Origin: a virus
Strand: one strand, 5' to 3'
Virus record (IMG/VR): IMGVR_UViG_3300027797_000175
Location: 1-21,119 of that record
Length of the DNA: 21,119 bases
In this document: one piece after another, positions 12,194 through 20,095 of the stretch
Layout of the letters: the number at the start of each line of letters is the position of its first letter
Position numbering within the stretch: the first letter of the stretch is position 1
Position numbers and translations under genes: made by a program
Notes under the pieces: generated by a model
What the model was told of the DNA's origin: nothing
The model's database searches: none
The model's input: the letters and a program-made list of their open reading frames with translations, nothing else

Positions 12194-13077
12194 TGGCAAA
12201 GCTCAAGATTGTTACGCAGACAGATAACATTGAGGCCGGTAAGCCCGGCGTGCAAGACAACTGGATGGATGACTGTGCTTGGGCTACGCTCGCATGTGCC
12301 GGGAATCATTTGACCGGTGGGACATGGAAATCTAAAGACGCAGTTGCGTGGGGTGAGAAGGTCGGGCGCCATGACCGAGATGGTTTGCCTGACCCTACCT
12401 CCCTGGCCCAGTTGGCGAAGGCATCAAAGTACGCTGGCCTCAAGGCACGATATCCGAAGTCTTGGGCAGACGTACTGAAGGCCTTTGCTGACGGAGCTGT
12501 TATCGGCGTCAACGTAGAGCAGGCCAAGAATTATCCCGCCAAGGTATACATGTCGGTCTGGCACCGCAAGCATCAGAAGCGAAAGCCAGGCGCAACGTAC
12601 GGTCATATGGTTTGCTTTGCCAAGCTGGACGATAAGGCTCAGTTTGCAGATCCAACGATGTCTGGCGTAGGCGTAGAGACATACGCTGTGCCGGTAACAC
12701 TAGATCAGTTTAAGCAGATCGCCTCGTCAAAGGGGGACGCGCCACATAAGCGCTGCCTGATCTGGACGTCGATCAAGCCTAGGCCACCGGAAGGGGATAT
12801 CGATGTAGCCCTTACGGTCTTCATGGAGAAGGCAGATCCGACGGTCACCAGCATGAGGATCAGGTCTCTCGAGGAGGCGAAGCGTCTAATCGCTGATCCA
12901 AAGATCCCTCATAAGATTGGCCTGCTACCTCAACCGGTTGACGGCAAGGCTGTCAAGCGGGAGCTACAATTGCTAGTAGACCAGGTGGATGGCACGCCAT
13001 GGGGCGCAGCCAGGCAAATGCTATGGGATCGTATTGACGACCTCAAGCGCAAACTGAGAGGGGATAGAAATGTTTAA
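12193..13077 (+). CDS. C39-like cysteine peptidase/amidase, probable endolysin, 294 aa
   Basis: ATG 12193 overlaps the previous stop (TAATG). The N-terminal domain has a papain/C39-like catalytic layout: Q21 and C28 in VQDNWMDDCAWATLA, H138 in YGHMVCF, and D153 in FADPTM, matching Gln-Cys-His-Asp order and spacing. The C-terminal region (about 205-294, helical and charged, ending DRIDDLKRKLRGDRNV) may target the enzyme to the wall. The next gene is a small holin-like membrane protein, so cleavage of host peptidoglycan at lysis is the likely role. A processing peptidase is the alternative. Confidence 0.7.
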   Translation: MAKLKIVTQTDNIEAGKPGVQDNWMDDCAWATLACAGNHLTGGTWKSKDAVAWGEKVGRHDRDGLPDPTSLAQLAKASKYAGLKARYPKSWADVLKAFADGAVIGVNVEQAKNYPAKVYMSVWHRKHQKRKPGATYGHMVCFAKLDDKAQFADPTMSGVGVETYAVPVTLDQFKQIASSKGDAPHKRCLIWTSIKPRPPEGDIDVALTVFMEKADPTVTSMRIRSLEEAKRLIADPKIPHKIGLLPQPVDGKAVKRELQLLVDQVDGTPWGAARQMLWDRIDDLKRKLRGDRNV

Positions 13078-13291
13078 GGTTCCAGCAAAGCTCAAGACTG
13101 CCCTTACGGACGTAGTCCGCACAGTGGTAGCAACGGCCATCGCGGTATGGCTCGGTCTTGGTATCAGCATCTTCGATGCTGGCGCTGACACGATCAAGGT
13201 AGTCGTCGCTACGGCTGTAGCGGCTGGCCTTCAGGTGGCGTTGAAGTATGTCGACCCTACCTCGAAGGACTATGGCGCGGGGTCAAAGTAA
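13070..13291 (+). CDS. Holin-like membrane protein, 73 aa
   Basis: Begins at ATG 13070, overlapping the peptidase gene by 8 bases. Hydrophobic segments lie at about 15-35 (VVRTVVATAIAVWLGLGISIF) and 41-58 (TIKVVVATAVAAGLQVAL), with a basic N-terminus and a polar tail. Size, two helices and position behind an endolysin-like gene fit a small holin that opens the membrane for the lysin. It is the last gene of the rightward operon; a hairpin and a terminator follow. Confidence 0.65.
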   Translation: MFKVPAKLKTALTDVVRTVVATAIAVWLGLGISIFDAGADTIKVVVATAVAAGLQVALKYVDPTSKDYGAGSK

Positions 13292-13298
13292 GTAACAA

Positions 13299-13321
13299 CT
13301 AGTCCAAGCGGTATGGACTAG
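13299..13321. other. 8-bp inverted repeat before the convergent terminator
   Basis: CTAGTCCA (13299-13306) pairs with TGGACTAG (13314-13321) around a 7-base loop. It touches the terminator stem that begins at 13323. In minus-strand RNA the stem is followed by TTGTTACTTACTTT, a weak T-rich stretch, so it might stop the leftward late operon. Confidence 0.45.
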
Positions 13322-13752
13322 GGCCGGGGCCTTCGGGCTCCGGCTTCTTTCTTTTTCAGGACCTTTGCCAGGGTGAAGTCTGGTACCGGTAGGAGCGAGC
13401 AGACCACGTGCGAGAGTGCCTCAGCAACACGCTCTGTCTCCGTATCCCAGGCCTTGTTAAGCAGGTCAAAAGTCTGGGACCCGAGGATACCCTCAAGGGA
13501 ATTAATAAAGCGCTCTAGGCCTGCATCGTGGACGTGCATCAGCTCGTGGCTCAGGATGCGGCGCTGGCTCTCCGGAGTCTCCTTGAAGAAGTCGTTGCTG
13601 ATCCGGATGGTAGCTTCCCACAGGTTCTCGCTTACCTCGACATCGGCCCAGGCATCGTCCGGTGGTAGGTCCTCGCTTACCTTAATGACCCACTGCTTTA
13701 GGTTGAGAAGGTGCAGGTTCTCGTTACAGTATTGTGCAACTTCTCGGCGCAT
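13318..13752 (-). CDS. HExxH zinc metallopeptidase-like protein, 144 aa
   Basis: Last gene of the late operon. SHELMHVHDAG carries H69-E70-x-x-H73, the zincin motif, in a predicted helix, and a following helix TETERVAEALSHVV contains E107 and E111 as possible third zinc ligands. N-terminal strands (WVIKVSEDL, EATIRISND) resemble the small sheet that precedes this helix in minimal zincins. Its stop and the codons for the last few residues (GARRPRP) lie inside the rightward terminator. Lying just past the tail genes, it could be a virion-associated or lysis peptidase; the substrate is unknown. Confidence 0.7.
   Translation of the reverse strand: MRREVAQYCNENLHLLNLKQWVIKVSEDLPPDDAWADVEVSENLWEATIRISNDFFKETPESQRRILSHELMHVHDAGLERFINSLEGILGSQTFDLLNKAWDTETERVAEALSHVVCSLLPVPDFTLAKVLKKKEAGARRPRP
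13323..13356 (+). terminator. Rho-independent terminator of the exonuclease-lysis operon
   Basis: GCCGGGGCC (13323-13331) pairs with GGCTCCGGC (13336-13344) with one G:T wobble and a TTCG tetraloop, followed by TTCTTTCTTTTT. Same design as the terminator at 5901. It overlaps the 3' end of the converging metallopeptidase-like gene. Confidence 0.88.
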
Positions 13753-13769
13753 GAGGGTCCCCCTTAATG

Positions 13770-13955
13770 TTACTTTCCTTGTGCGGACAGCCAGGCTAGT
13801 ATAGCGCCAATTCCGGAGACGCCCAGGAATGCGGCAATAGCCCGTAGGACCTTGATCCCGCCCCGGGTTTCTGCCAGCTCGATCTCGATTTTTGATAAAG
13901 ACTTCTCAATCTCTTCGAGCCTATCCAAGATAAGACCAGCTTGCGTACGCGTCAT
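13770..13955 (-). CDS. Coiled-coil plus membrane-anchor protein (XhlA/holin-like), 61 aa
   Basis: ATG 13955 in an ATGA overlap with the tail fibre gene. Residues about 8-30 form a heptad coiled coil (LDRLEEIEKSLSKIEIELAE) and residues 37-57 a membrane helix (LRAIAAFLGVSGIGAILAWL), ending QGK. This order is that of hemolysin XhlA-type phage proteins, which act with holins or anchor lysis complexes. The match is by architecture only. Confidence 0.65.
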   Translation of the reverse strand: MTRTQAGLILDRLEEIEKSLSKIEIELAETRGGIKVLRAIAAFLGVSGIGAILAWLSAQGK

Positions 13956-15712
13956 GTCTTCACAATGTAGTTTACGCGGGTACGCTCATGCGTCGGCGAA
14001 ACAGTCATAGCGCTAGAGGTGACTGATGCCGGGTTAACTGTGTGCGAGTGGGAGTCTGACCCCGAAGTAAAAGAGAGAATATTGGTAGAGTGCGTATGCG
14101 TGCTGGTTGCAACAGTAGCACTTGTTCCGCCAGAGGAATAGTTCAGCACCGTCGTCGTGCTTGGGCCTCCAGATGTCGTAGCCGTTGGGTCGACAGCGTG
14201 GGCATGCGAGTCAGAAGATGAAGTCGTTGAGGCGACGTCGACAGTATGATCGTGGTCCCAGGTTGCGTTGAGGTAGGAGTCGGCAGAACCAGTCTGGCTT
14301 GCGGTTCCTGGGGTAGTTGTTGAAGTACCTCCAACAAGCATGTGTCCAAAGAGGTTGGGCAAGTTAAATGTTGTCGTCCCGTTACCTACGCCGAAGGTAG
14401 TGCCGATCACTGCAAACAACGCGGCGTAGGTAGTTCTAGATACAGCAGTGCCGTCGCAGAAGAGCCAGCCTGTTGGGATGTTTGTATACGCGCCAAGGTA
14501 GGCCTGGACAGATCCAGCTGGAACCCCGTAGATTACCGTGGTCCCTACGGTAAGGCTTCCCGTGACTACGAGGTTGTCGTCTGTCGTGAGCGTGTTGGCA
14601 GCGGATCGGTACAAGTTAGTGTCTGCGCCGATAGTCAATCCGGTAGTAGTCGTGGTATCTGGCAATGTCATCGCGGTCTTGCCGGTACCGCTTACGGCCA
14701 AGGTGCTGTTGCTGGTAAGGCCACCGTTAACCACAACGCCGGCTGAGCTAATGTAGATGGTGTCTCCACTGTTCAGTGCGCTAGTGGTACCAATCATAAC
14801 CTGCGGAGATTGAATAAGAACAACGTCATCGCCAACTACTCTAACACCGTTTGCGGTAGAGGTTGCTAGGGATGGGTCGTAGGTAGTTCCCTCACTGTCA
14901 AGGTAAATACTGTTCGGCGCGTATAGTGCGGCATCTCCCACTCCTGTAATTCCAAGATTACCAACAGTCAAGCCGGAAAAAATTAGCGCGTTATCTTGTC
15001 CTCCAAACGCTGAGTCAACCCCGGTTGTATTTGCCTGAATAAGAATACCGTAGTACCCGCCAGTAATTTTTTCAGCTGTGAGGTTAACGATCTTTGCGCT
15101 TTGAATTGTGGCATCGGCAATCTTTGCATTAGTAATAGCGGCGTCGGCAATGATACCCGAGGCAGCAGTAATGGTTCCGGCAACCATCTTAGCTGAGGTA
15201 ATAGTGCTTGCGGCAATCTCTGTCGCAGTAATAGTTCCGGCCGCGATCTTAGCTGCGGTCACGGCATTGGCATTGAGCTTGTCAGTGGTAATAGCGTTGG
15301 AGGCAATCTTGTCTGCAACGATAGCATTGGCTGCCACCTTGGCGGTAGTAATAGAGCTATCAGTGATCTGTGTCTCGGTGATCTGGCCGGTAAGGTCTAC
15401 GGTCGGGACTGCCGAGGTCCACACGTCCGAGTCATTTCGGTATAGCTTCCCGTTGGTCGTAAGGTACACAACCTTTCCCTCTGGGTAGTCAACATCCGGA
15501 AGGGTTGGCAAAGCATCAACCTTGCCAACAAGAGTGGAGCCGTCTACAAGCTCGACATCGGTGATAACGCCGTCAGCAATCCACCCCTCTGGACCCTGTG
15601 GGTCCGAAAGAAAATCCTTCTGGAGTTCGTACGAGGTATCGTTAGTCGGGTTGTTATTGAATGGATCTCGTCGAAGGTTATCAAACAGCTCGTCAATAAA
15701 GTTGTTACTCAT
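13952..15712 (-). CDS. Tail fibre / receptor-binding protein with collar domain, 586 aa
   Basis: ATG 15712 in an ATGA overlap with the baseplate gene. The N-terminal 100 residues probably attach to the tail. Residues 111-217 are ten-residue repeats of ITxxKIAAxA type, a trimeric fibre shaft. A Thr/Ser/Gly-rich shaft follows. Residues about 398-455 (PAGSVQAYLGAYTNIPTGWL, then FCDGTAVSRTTYAALF, FNLPNLFGHMLVG) are a phage Tail_Collar domain. The last 105 residues carry four HxH motifs (H487/H489, H503/H505, H539/H541, H555/H557), which in T4 fibres bind metal inside a trimeric needle. It is likely the host-binding fibre. Confidence 0.9.
   Translation of the reverse strand: MSNNFIDELFDNLRRDPFNNNPTNDTSYELQKDFLSDPQGPEGWIADGVITDVELVDGSTLVGKVDALPTLPDVDYPEGKVVYLTTNGKLYRNDSDVWTSAVPTVDLTGQITETQITDSSITTAKVAANAIVADKIASNAITTDKLNANAVTAAKIAAGTITATEIAASTITSAKMVAGTITAASGIIADAAITNAKIADATIQSAKIVNLTAEKITGGYYGILIQANTTGVDSAFGGQDNALIFSGLTVGNLGITGVGDAALYAPNSIYLDSEGTTYDPSLATSTANGVRVVGDDVVLIQSPQVMIGTTSALNSGDTIYISSAGVVVNGGLTSNSTLAVSGTGKTAMTLPDTTTTTGLTIGADTNLYRSAANTLTTDDNLVVTGSLTVGTTVIYGVPAGSVQAYLGAYTNIPTGWLFCDGTAVSRTTYAALFAVIGTTFGVGNGTTTFNLPNLFGHMLVGGTSTTTPGTASQTGSADSYLNATWDHDHTVDVASTTSSSDSHAHAVDPTATTSGGPSTTTVLNYSSGGTSATVATSTHTHSTNILSFTSGSDSHSHTVNPASVTSSAMTVSPTHERTRVNYIVKT
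15062..15382 (-). repeat. Ten-codon degenerate repeats in the tail fibre shaft
   Basis: About ten to eleven units of 30 bases encode ITTAKVAANA, IVADKIASNA, ITTDKLNANA, VTAAKIAAGT, ITATEIAAST, ITSAKMVAGT and related units. The DNA period of 30 is visible as recurring GTAATAG-N-GCTTGC-like segments. These arise by duplication and can vary fibre length. Confidence 0.8.
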
Positions 15713-16983
15713 GGAGCCTCCTGCAAGAGCAGACGGACGTTCTCAGACTCGCGGCTCCAGACCACCTTGTACCCAGAGACGATTAGGTTGGAGTTGATAT
15801 TAGTGGAGCCGAACCGGATATCAACCGGGATAGTTTCACCAATAGAACAGAGGCCGGACGACGATGCCGGTGACGGGAAGCTATTGGTGTGGAGTGAGAT
15901 TTGTACCGCAACATCATACCGCTTGGCACGCTTGAGTCGAAGGGCACTGACACGCATCATGTCAGACATGGATGGGATGTAGGAGTAATAGATTGATTCC
16001 TGTCGTAGGCCGTACTCGGAAAGCTCGGCGTCGTTGGTACCGGTATCAACCCATGAGCCAGATCCAAACCCACCGCTCTTGCGAAACAGGTTGCCGCCCT
16101 CAACCTGGAGGAGTTGACCCTCCGTGTACCCAGCTGCTGCGGATGTTGGAAGGCCGCCGGAACCTGCCTCAATGATTGGCTGCACCCCGTTGGTGGCAAT
16201 TGTCGATTCGCTGGAGTTCGGCTTAGACCCAACGAAGGCGAGCTGGTTGCGGAACTCGATAGGCATTCGCCGTTCGCTGAAGTTCTGGATGCGGTCATCA
16301 CCCCAGCGGAGCGCTGCCTCTGGCCGGTGTGTCGCTACTGCGCTGGTGAAGTTAAAGACCCCGGCAGGCGTAATATAGAACCGGCAGACCTGGGTTGTAT
16401 CGGATGCACCGAGGGCTGCTAGCTCGCGCATGACAAAGAGCGCACGCTTGTAGTAGGCAGCATACTTGGGAATAGCCAACTTTGTGACGAACGTGTCGTC
16501 GGTGTAAGGGTTGCTTAGCGTCCCCAGCGTAGTCCATCGGAGTGGGGAGTACGAGTAGGCCTTGACCTGCGTGTACAGTTCCTGGGCAATACCAGACTTA
16601 GCCGGGCTGGTCTCGGTCTTTACCGGGTGGGCGTCCTCCCACTGCTGTGGGTAGCCGGAGTGTAGGGAGTAGAGCGAAGAGAGGTAGCCATAGCAGTAGT
16701 AGATGACATCGTTGGTATTCGAGTCTGCCTCGCCAAGCCAGCCACCCCAGACCAGCTCGTCGTCCCGGAAGATCCTTACGTGTGCTTTGTTCTCGTACGT
16801 GCGGACAAGAAGAGCGTCAGCATCTTCCTGTGCGAGCGTGAAGAACGCTTCGGGAATATCGTTCGCATAGTCCGCATATCCAATGTTCTTGGCATTCTCA
16901 AGCGTCGCAAGGAGCGTCCCAACTCCATAGCTAGCAGCAGCTCCGGTGGCTTCGTAGGCATAAATCCGAACCTTGTACTTCAT
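15709..16983 (-). CDS. Gp37-like baseplate/minor tail protein, 424 aa
   Basis: Start set at ATG 16983, in an ATGA overlap with the preceding gene; the frame is open 21 codons further but without support. The N-terminal part (YKVRIYAYEATG, then TLENAKNIGYADYANDIPEA, with DDELVWGGWLGEAD) resembles the siphovirus Gp37-like/Tal N-terminal domain that forms the baseplate hub, where strands carry a KNIGYADYANDIPEA-type turn. The middle is mixed alpha/beta, and the C-terminal end (about 340-424) is beta-rich. It lies between a Dit-like protein and the fibre, the usual place for a Tal or fibre-attachment protein. Confidence 0.75.
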   Translation of the reverse strand: MKYKVRIYAYEATGAAASYGVGTLLATLENAKNIGYADYANDIPEAFFTLAQEDADALLVRTYENKAHVRIFRDDELVWGGWLGEADSNTNDVIYYCYGYLSSLYSLHSGYPQQWEDAHPVKTETSPAKSGIAQELYTQVKAYSYSPLRWTTLGTLSNPYTDDTFVTKLAIPKYAAYYKRALFVMRELAALGASDTTQVCRFYITPAGVFNFTSAVATHRPEAALRWGDDRIQNFSERRMPIEFRNQLAFVGSKPNSSESTIATNGVQPIIEAGSGGLPTSAAAGYTEGQLLQVEGGNLFRKSGGFGSGSWVDTGTNDAELSEYGLRQESIYYSYIPSMSDMMRVSALRLKRAKRYDVAVQISLHTNSFPSPASSSGLCSIGETIPVDIRFGSTNINSNLIVSGYKVVWSRESENVRLLLQEAP

Positions 16984-17915
16984 ACACTGAACGCCGGATT
17001 CCAAGCTAGCGACCGGGTTGATACACCCGTCGAGGTAACGCTCCAAGACTGCCCAGCAAATGCCGGGATATCCCAGAACTCACCACTGACATAGAGGGAC
17101 CGGGCCTCGGTGCCGTCCTTCTTGATGGAGCCGTTCTCCATGTTGATGACGTAGACGCTTCCGTTGGTGGCTGCGCTAAGGTTAAGTGTCAGGGTCCGGG
17201 TAACCGATGATCCACTGACGCTGCTCGTGATAGAGATAGCATGGGTAGCCGATCCTGCGCCGCTCATGGTAAGGGTCAGGGTTGGCCAGGAGCTATAGGT
17301 TGCGCCACCCAGCTCCCCGCTGGAGATGGTCCCAACTGCGGTCTTGGTGGTACCGGTGTAGGCGTAGCGCCGGGGGTCGGTGACTAGGAGCTCGACGGAG
17401 AACGGGACAGACGTGCCGTTGAACTGGCTATAGGTAATAGCCGGGATGTTCTTTGGCCGGGCCAGGTAGTACGAGCGGACCAGGTTGCCAGCCGACTTAC
17501 TGACTCCAAAGAGGCTAAAGCTGGTGGCTGTACCGCTGGCTGAGGGGGTATAAAATCCAAGTGCCTGGTTATAGGTGGTAGGATTTTTAAGGCCTACTAG
17601 GGCCGGGTCAAAGGCCGCTGCAAGGTCCTTGATGCGGTCGTTGAGGGTCTCCATGTTCTCGCACCGGATGATCCCATCCATGCGGACATTGAGGTTGACC
17701 TTCTTGGCCAGATAGGACTCGCTGCCATCCTTTGACTGGCGGACCTCGGAGACGAAGTCGTAGGCTGAGTTGGCCTGGACAGAGTTGATCTCATAGATAT
17801 CGATGGCATCCCCTTCGGCTGCCCGAAGGTCAGAGTTGAGGGTGAGACTGCCGTAGGTAATAGGAAGCCGGACCGATGGATCAGATCCCTGGGGCTGTCC
17901 AAATACTCCGATCAT
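16980..17915 (-). CDS. Dit-like distal tail protein, 311 aa
   Basis: Start at ATG 17915, inside an ATGA overlap with the connector gene; ten extra in-frame codons upstream are not needed. Features of distal tail proteins: an early beta domain (SLTLNSDL, DFVSEVRQSKDGSESYLAKK), the helix NLNVRMDGIIRCENMETLND followed by RIKDLAAAFD, then YYLARPKNIPAITY and FSVELLVTDPRRYAYT, the xFxVxxxATDPRxY signature. The C-terminal half (about 200-311) is a beta-rich galectin-like domain. It would form the ring at the tail tip. Unusually, no tape measure gene lies before it. Confidence 0.78.
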   Translation of the reverse strand: MIGVFGQPQGSDPSVRLPITYGSLTLNSDLRAAEGDAIDIYEINSVQANSAYDFVSEVRQSKDGSESYLAKKVNLNVRMDGIIRCENMETLNDRIKDLAAAFDPALVGLKNPTTYNQALGFYTPSASGTATSFSLFGVSKSAGNLVRSYYLARPKNIPAITYSQFNGTSVPFSVELLVTDPRRYAYTGTTKTAVGTISSGELGGATYSSWPTLTLTMSGAGSATHAISITSSVSGSSVTRTLTLNLSAATNGSVYVINMENGSIKKDGTEARSLYVSGEFWDIPAFAGQSWSVTSTGVSTRSLAWNPAFSV

Positions 17916-18559
17916 CCCTGGCGCCCCGGAACAGGTGCCTGCCACGAGCGACGCTCGCCAAGCAGCCGTCGGGCAGCAGACTCAGATTCGTTGACCATGG
18001 AGAGGAGCTCGTTGACCGAGACGTTCTGGGACTGGTTACGTGCAAGCCAGGCGCTGAAGCGTCCGCGCTCACCGACAACACGTCGGTATGCCTCGACACG
18101 AGAGAAGCCCAGGACAATGTTGGCCAGCTCGTCAGGGATATAGGTCGTCGTTGCGCCGATAGTGACACCGGCAAGTGGCCATGCTGCGTTACCAATGAGG
18201 CGGAGTGTGCCCTCTTGGTCGGCAATGACAGGGGAGATATGAAGCCTAACAGTACCAAGCTCAATAGATCCAGTTACCACCCAAGCCGATCCGTCAAGGC
18301 TGCCGTACTCGTCGTCGCCGTTGTAGCGCTCGATACGGGAGATGGTCCGGATGTTTGCCGGTACAGCGTAGTACTCAGTCCCTGATACAAGGGCGATGGT
18401 TGCGGTAGTAGGGTCTGGCTGGTAGGAGAACCGTGGCCAGAGGCGAGCTACATTCTGAGTAAGAATCTCAGATAGCTCGGCCTCTGACCAGGTCACATAG
18501 TTAGGGTCGGATAGCGCGGTCTTAAGCGACGTCTTTAGCGTTGCAAGATCGTTTGGCAT
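17912..18559 (-). CDS. Probable head-tail connector/adaptor protein, 215 aa
   Basis: ATG 18559 with a GGATA-type site 17 bases after the upstream gene. The first half has a short helical start (LATLKTSLKTALSDPNYVTWSEAELSEILTQNVARLWPRFSY) as in connector proteins, followed by strands and turns. The second half has TYIPDELANIVLGFSRVEAYRRVVGERGRF and a long helical end with QSQNVSVNELLSMVNESES. Size, position between capsid and tail genes and helical core suggest an adaptor under the portal. The assignment rests mainly on context. Confidence 0.55.
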   Translation of the reverse strand: MPNDLATLKTSLKTALSDPNYVTWSEAELSEILTQNVARLWPRFSYQPDPTTATIALVSGTEYYAVPANIRTISRIERYNGDDEYGSLDGSAWVVTGSIELGTVRLHISPVIADQEGTLRLIGNAAWPLAGVTIGATTTYIPDELANIVLGFSRVEAYRRVVGERGRFSAWLARNQSQNVSVNELLSMVNESESAARRLLGERRSWQAPVPGRQG

Positions 18560-18576
18560 ATCCTACCCTAATCTAT

Positions 18577-19053
18577 TTAGGCAAGCGCAGCAAGCGTGCC
18601 GACGCCCTTGCCAATAACAATCGCCTTAACCGAAGGTGCGCCGGTAACCCACGCTGCCGAAGCGGCGTTGGTCGAGACGTTACGGGTAATTCGGATTGCC
18701 GTTGGCCCATCGAATGGACCAGCCTTGAATACCGCATAGGAGGTTGGCTCAGTGCCAGCAGCGTTCAAAGCGCCGCTAACAAGGAACGTACCCTCTGCAT
18801 CGTTCGAAGCAACAGCAAGCACATCATCGGCCGAGGCCCAGGTCTTGCCGCCATCGTGGCTGTACTCAACAACGTCAATACCGGCCGTGCCGTTAGCGCC
18901 GTCGTTGTCCTGAATGAACAAAACACGGTCTGCACCGGTAATGTCATAGGCCTGCGTGTTGTCTGACGTACCATTGAGGTCGTCAGAGGTTGCAAGCACC
19001 AGGAGGTTTGCGTTGATTGGAGAGCGGTTGCTCCCCTTTCGGGTAATAGCCAT
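18577..19053 (-). CDS. Small structural protein with Asp-box, possible capsid decoration, 158 aa
   Basis: ATG 19053 follows AAAGGA. The protein is almost entirely beta and rich in Ala, Gly, Asp and Thr. VEYSHDGGKTWASADD contains S65-x-D67-x-G69-x-T-W72, an Asp-box turn as in sialidase beta-propellers, but only one copy is present. It is separated from the major capsid gene by a hairpin. In this position phages often encode a decoration or head fibre protein. No family is firmly recognised. Confidence 0.6.
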   Translation of the reverse strand: MAITRKGSNRSPINANLLVLATSDDLNGTSDNTQAYDITGADRVLFIQDNDGANGTAGIDVVEYSHDGGKTWASADDVLAVASNDAEGTFLVSGALNAAGTEPTSYAVFKAGPFDGPTAIRITRNVSTNAASAAWVTGAPSVKAIVIGKGVGTLAALA

Positions 19054-19071
19054 TTTCTTTTTCCTTTCTTT

Positions 19072-19095
19072 GGGGCTGGGATTTCTCCCAGCCCC
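19072..19095 (-). other. 10-bp hairpin with GAAA loop after the major capsid gene
   Basis: GGGGCTGGGA (19072-19081) pairs with TCCCAGCCCC (19086-19095). In the minus-strand transcript the loop is GAAA, a stable GNRA tetraloop. The sequence after it in that direction is A-rich, not T-rich, so it is not a normal terminator. It may protect the capsid mRNA or mark a processing site between genes with different expression. Confidence 0.6.
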
Positions 19096-19118
19096 GGATA
19101 ACTCTCTAGACTAGAACG

Positions 19119-20081
19119 TTACGCGAGTGACGTAACAGCCGACTCTACTCGGAAGTAGTAGCTGTTGTTCAGGACGGCGCAACCGTAGTTGACCTTCCAG
19201 CCCATCAGTTCCTCGGTGCCGAGTGGGTCCGTGTGGTCCCCACCTGGAGCAACGTGGTACGTCTGGAGCGACTGAATGTCACCGCAGCCCCAACCCTTAA
19301 CATCGCCAAGAGCGATGCCGAGGTGGACGCTAACCGAAGAGGCATTCGTTGCCGTCTTCAGGCGGTTGGTTTCCATAATGCGGAAACCCTCAAGGCGGCC
19401 AAGCTCGCCACGGAGGATCGTCTCCGGGGTGGCGTACTTGTTAACCTCGACAAAGTTCGACCCTGAGGTCGTGTCATTGCGGAGGTCGTAGCCCTGCTCA
19501 GCGCTGATGTGTACGCGATAGAATCCGTCCCCGAAGGTTGGGATGTTCGCCTTGGTCATCTTGGCGCGGAGAAGTCGCAGGTCGTTCATCTTGAGCTTAG
19601 CGCCCGATGAAATGCCGTCGCGGGTCGTGTTGGCATCGCCGTTCGACTCCGTTGCGTAGAATGCCGTACCACCAGCCGCGATCACGTCGCGGTTGAGGAC
19701 ATCGAGCACTTCACCCGCTTCGCGGGAAAGGCGCTCTGAGGCAATCGAGACAATCTCAAGTGGCGACTTAACCTTAGCAATGTCGGTAATAGCCATAAGG
19801 CTACCGTACTGCGCGGTCGAGACGTCAACGGTCGAGATGGTCAGTGCCTTCTTGTCCGGTCGGCTTCCTTCGGTGAAGTTGAACGACGAGGCGGCCGAGA
19901 CCGTGAGGTCAGGAACCGACACGAAGCGAAGCGTGTCAAACCCTGGGAGGAACGTGCCACGCTCAGCGTAGGCGTCGTTGTCCCAAAGGAGGACGTTGCG
20001 AAGATTCTCAAGAATCTTCTTCTGTACCTTGAACGTAATCGCGCCCGATAGCGCGTTCGCTGCAAGCTGTGTATCTGCCAT
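19119..20081 (-). CDS. Major capsid protein, N4-gp56 family, 320 aa
   Basis: ATG 20081 follows AAGGAAG. The sequence has the pattern of the N4-gp56-like capsid family with HK97 fold: an N-terminal helix (ALSGAITFKVQKKILENLRNVLLW), RGTFLPGFDTLRFVSVPDLT, SFNFTEGSRPDKKALTISTV, QYGSLMAITDIAKVKSPLE, EAGEVLDVLNRDVI, a long middle domain and a beta-rich end (LMGWKVNYGCAVLNNSYYFRVESA). A separate scaffolding gene lies directly upstream. It builds the icosahedral head; no cleaved delta domain is evident. Confidence 0.85.
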   Translation of the reverse strand: MADTQLAANALSGAITFKVQKKILENLRNVLLWDNDAYAERGTFLPGFDTLRFVSVPDLTVSAASSFNFTEGSRPDKKALTISTVDVSTAQYGSLMAITDIAKVKSPLEIVSIASERLSREAGEVLDVLNRDVIAAGGTAFYATESNGDANTTRDGISSGAKLKMNDLRLLRAKMTKANIPTFGDGFYRVHISAEQGYDLRNDTTSGSNFVEVNKYATPETILRGELGRLEGFRIMETNRLKTATNASSVSVHLGIALGDVKGWGCGDIQSLQTYHVAPGGDHTDPLGTEELMGWKVNYGCAVLNNSYYFRVESAVTSLA

Positions 20082-20095
20082 TTTTTGTTACTTCC

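Noticed and set aside
4968-13735. The 13-mer GTTACAGTATTGT occurs at 4968-4980 and 13723-13735
   Set aside because: The second copy is inside a gene and lacks the palindromic partner. A few repeated 13-mers are expected by chance in a window of this size.
14430-14445. TTCTAGATACAG in the tail fibre gene as another copy of the palindromic operator
   Set aside because: Only one half matches, and it is inside coding sequence.
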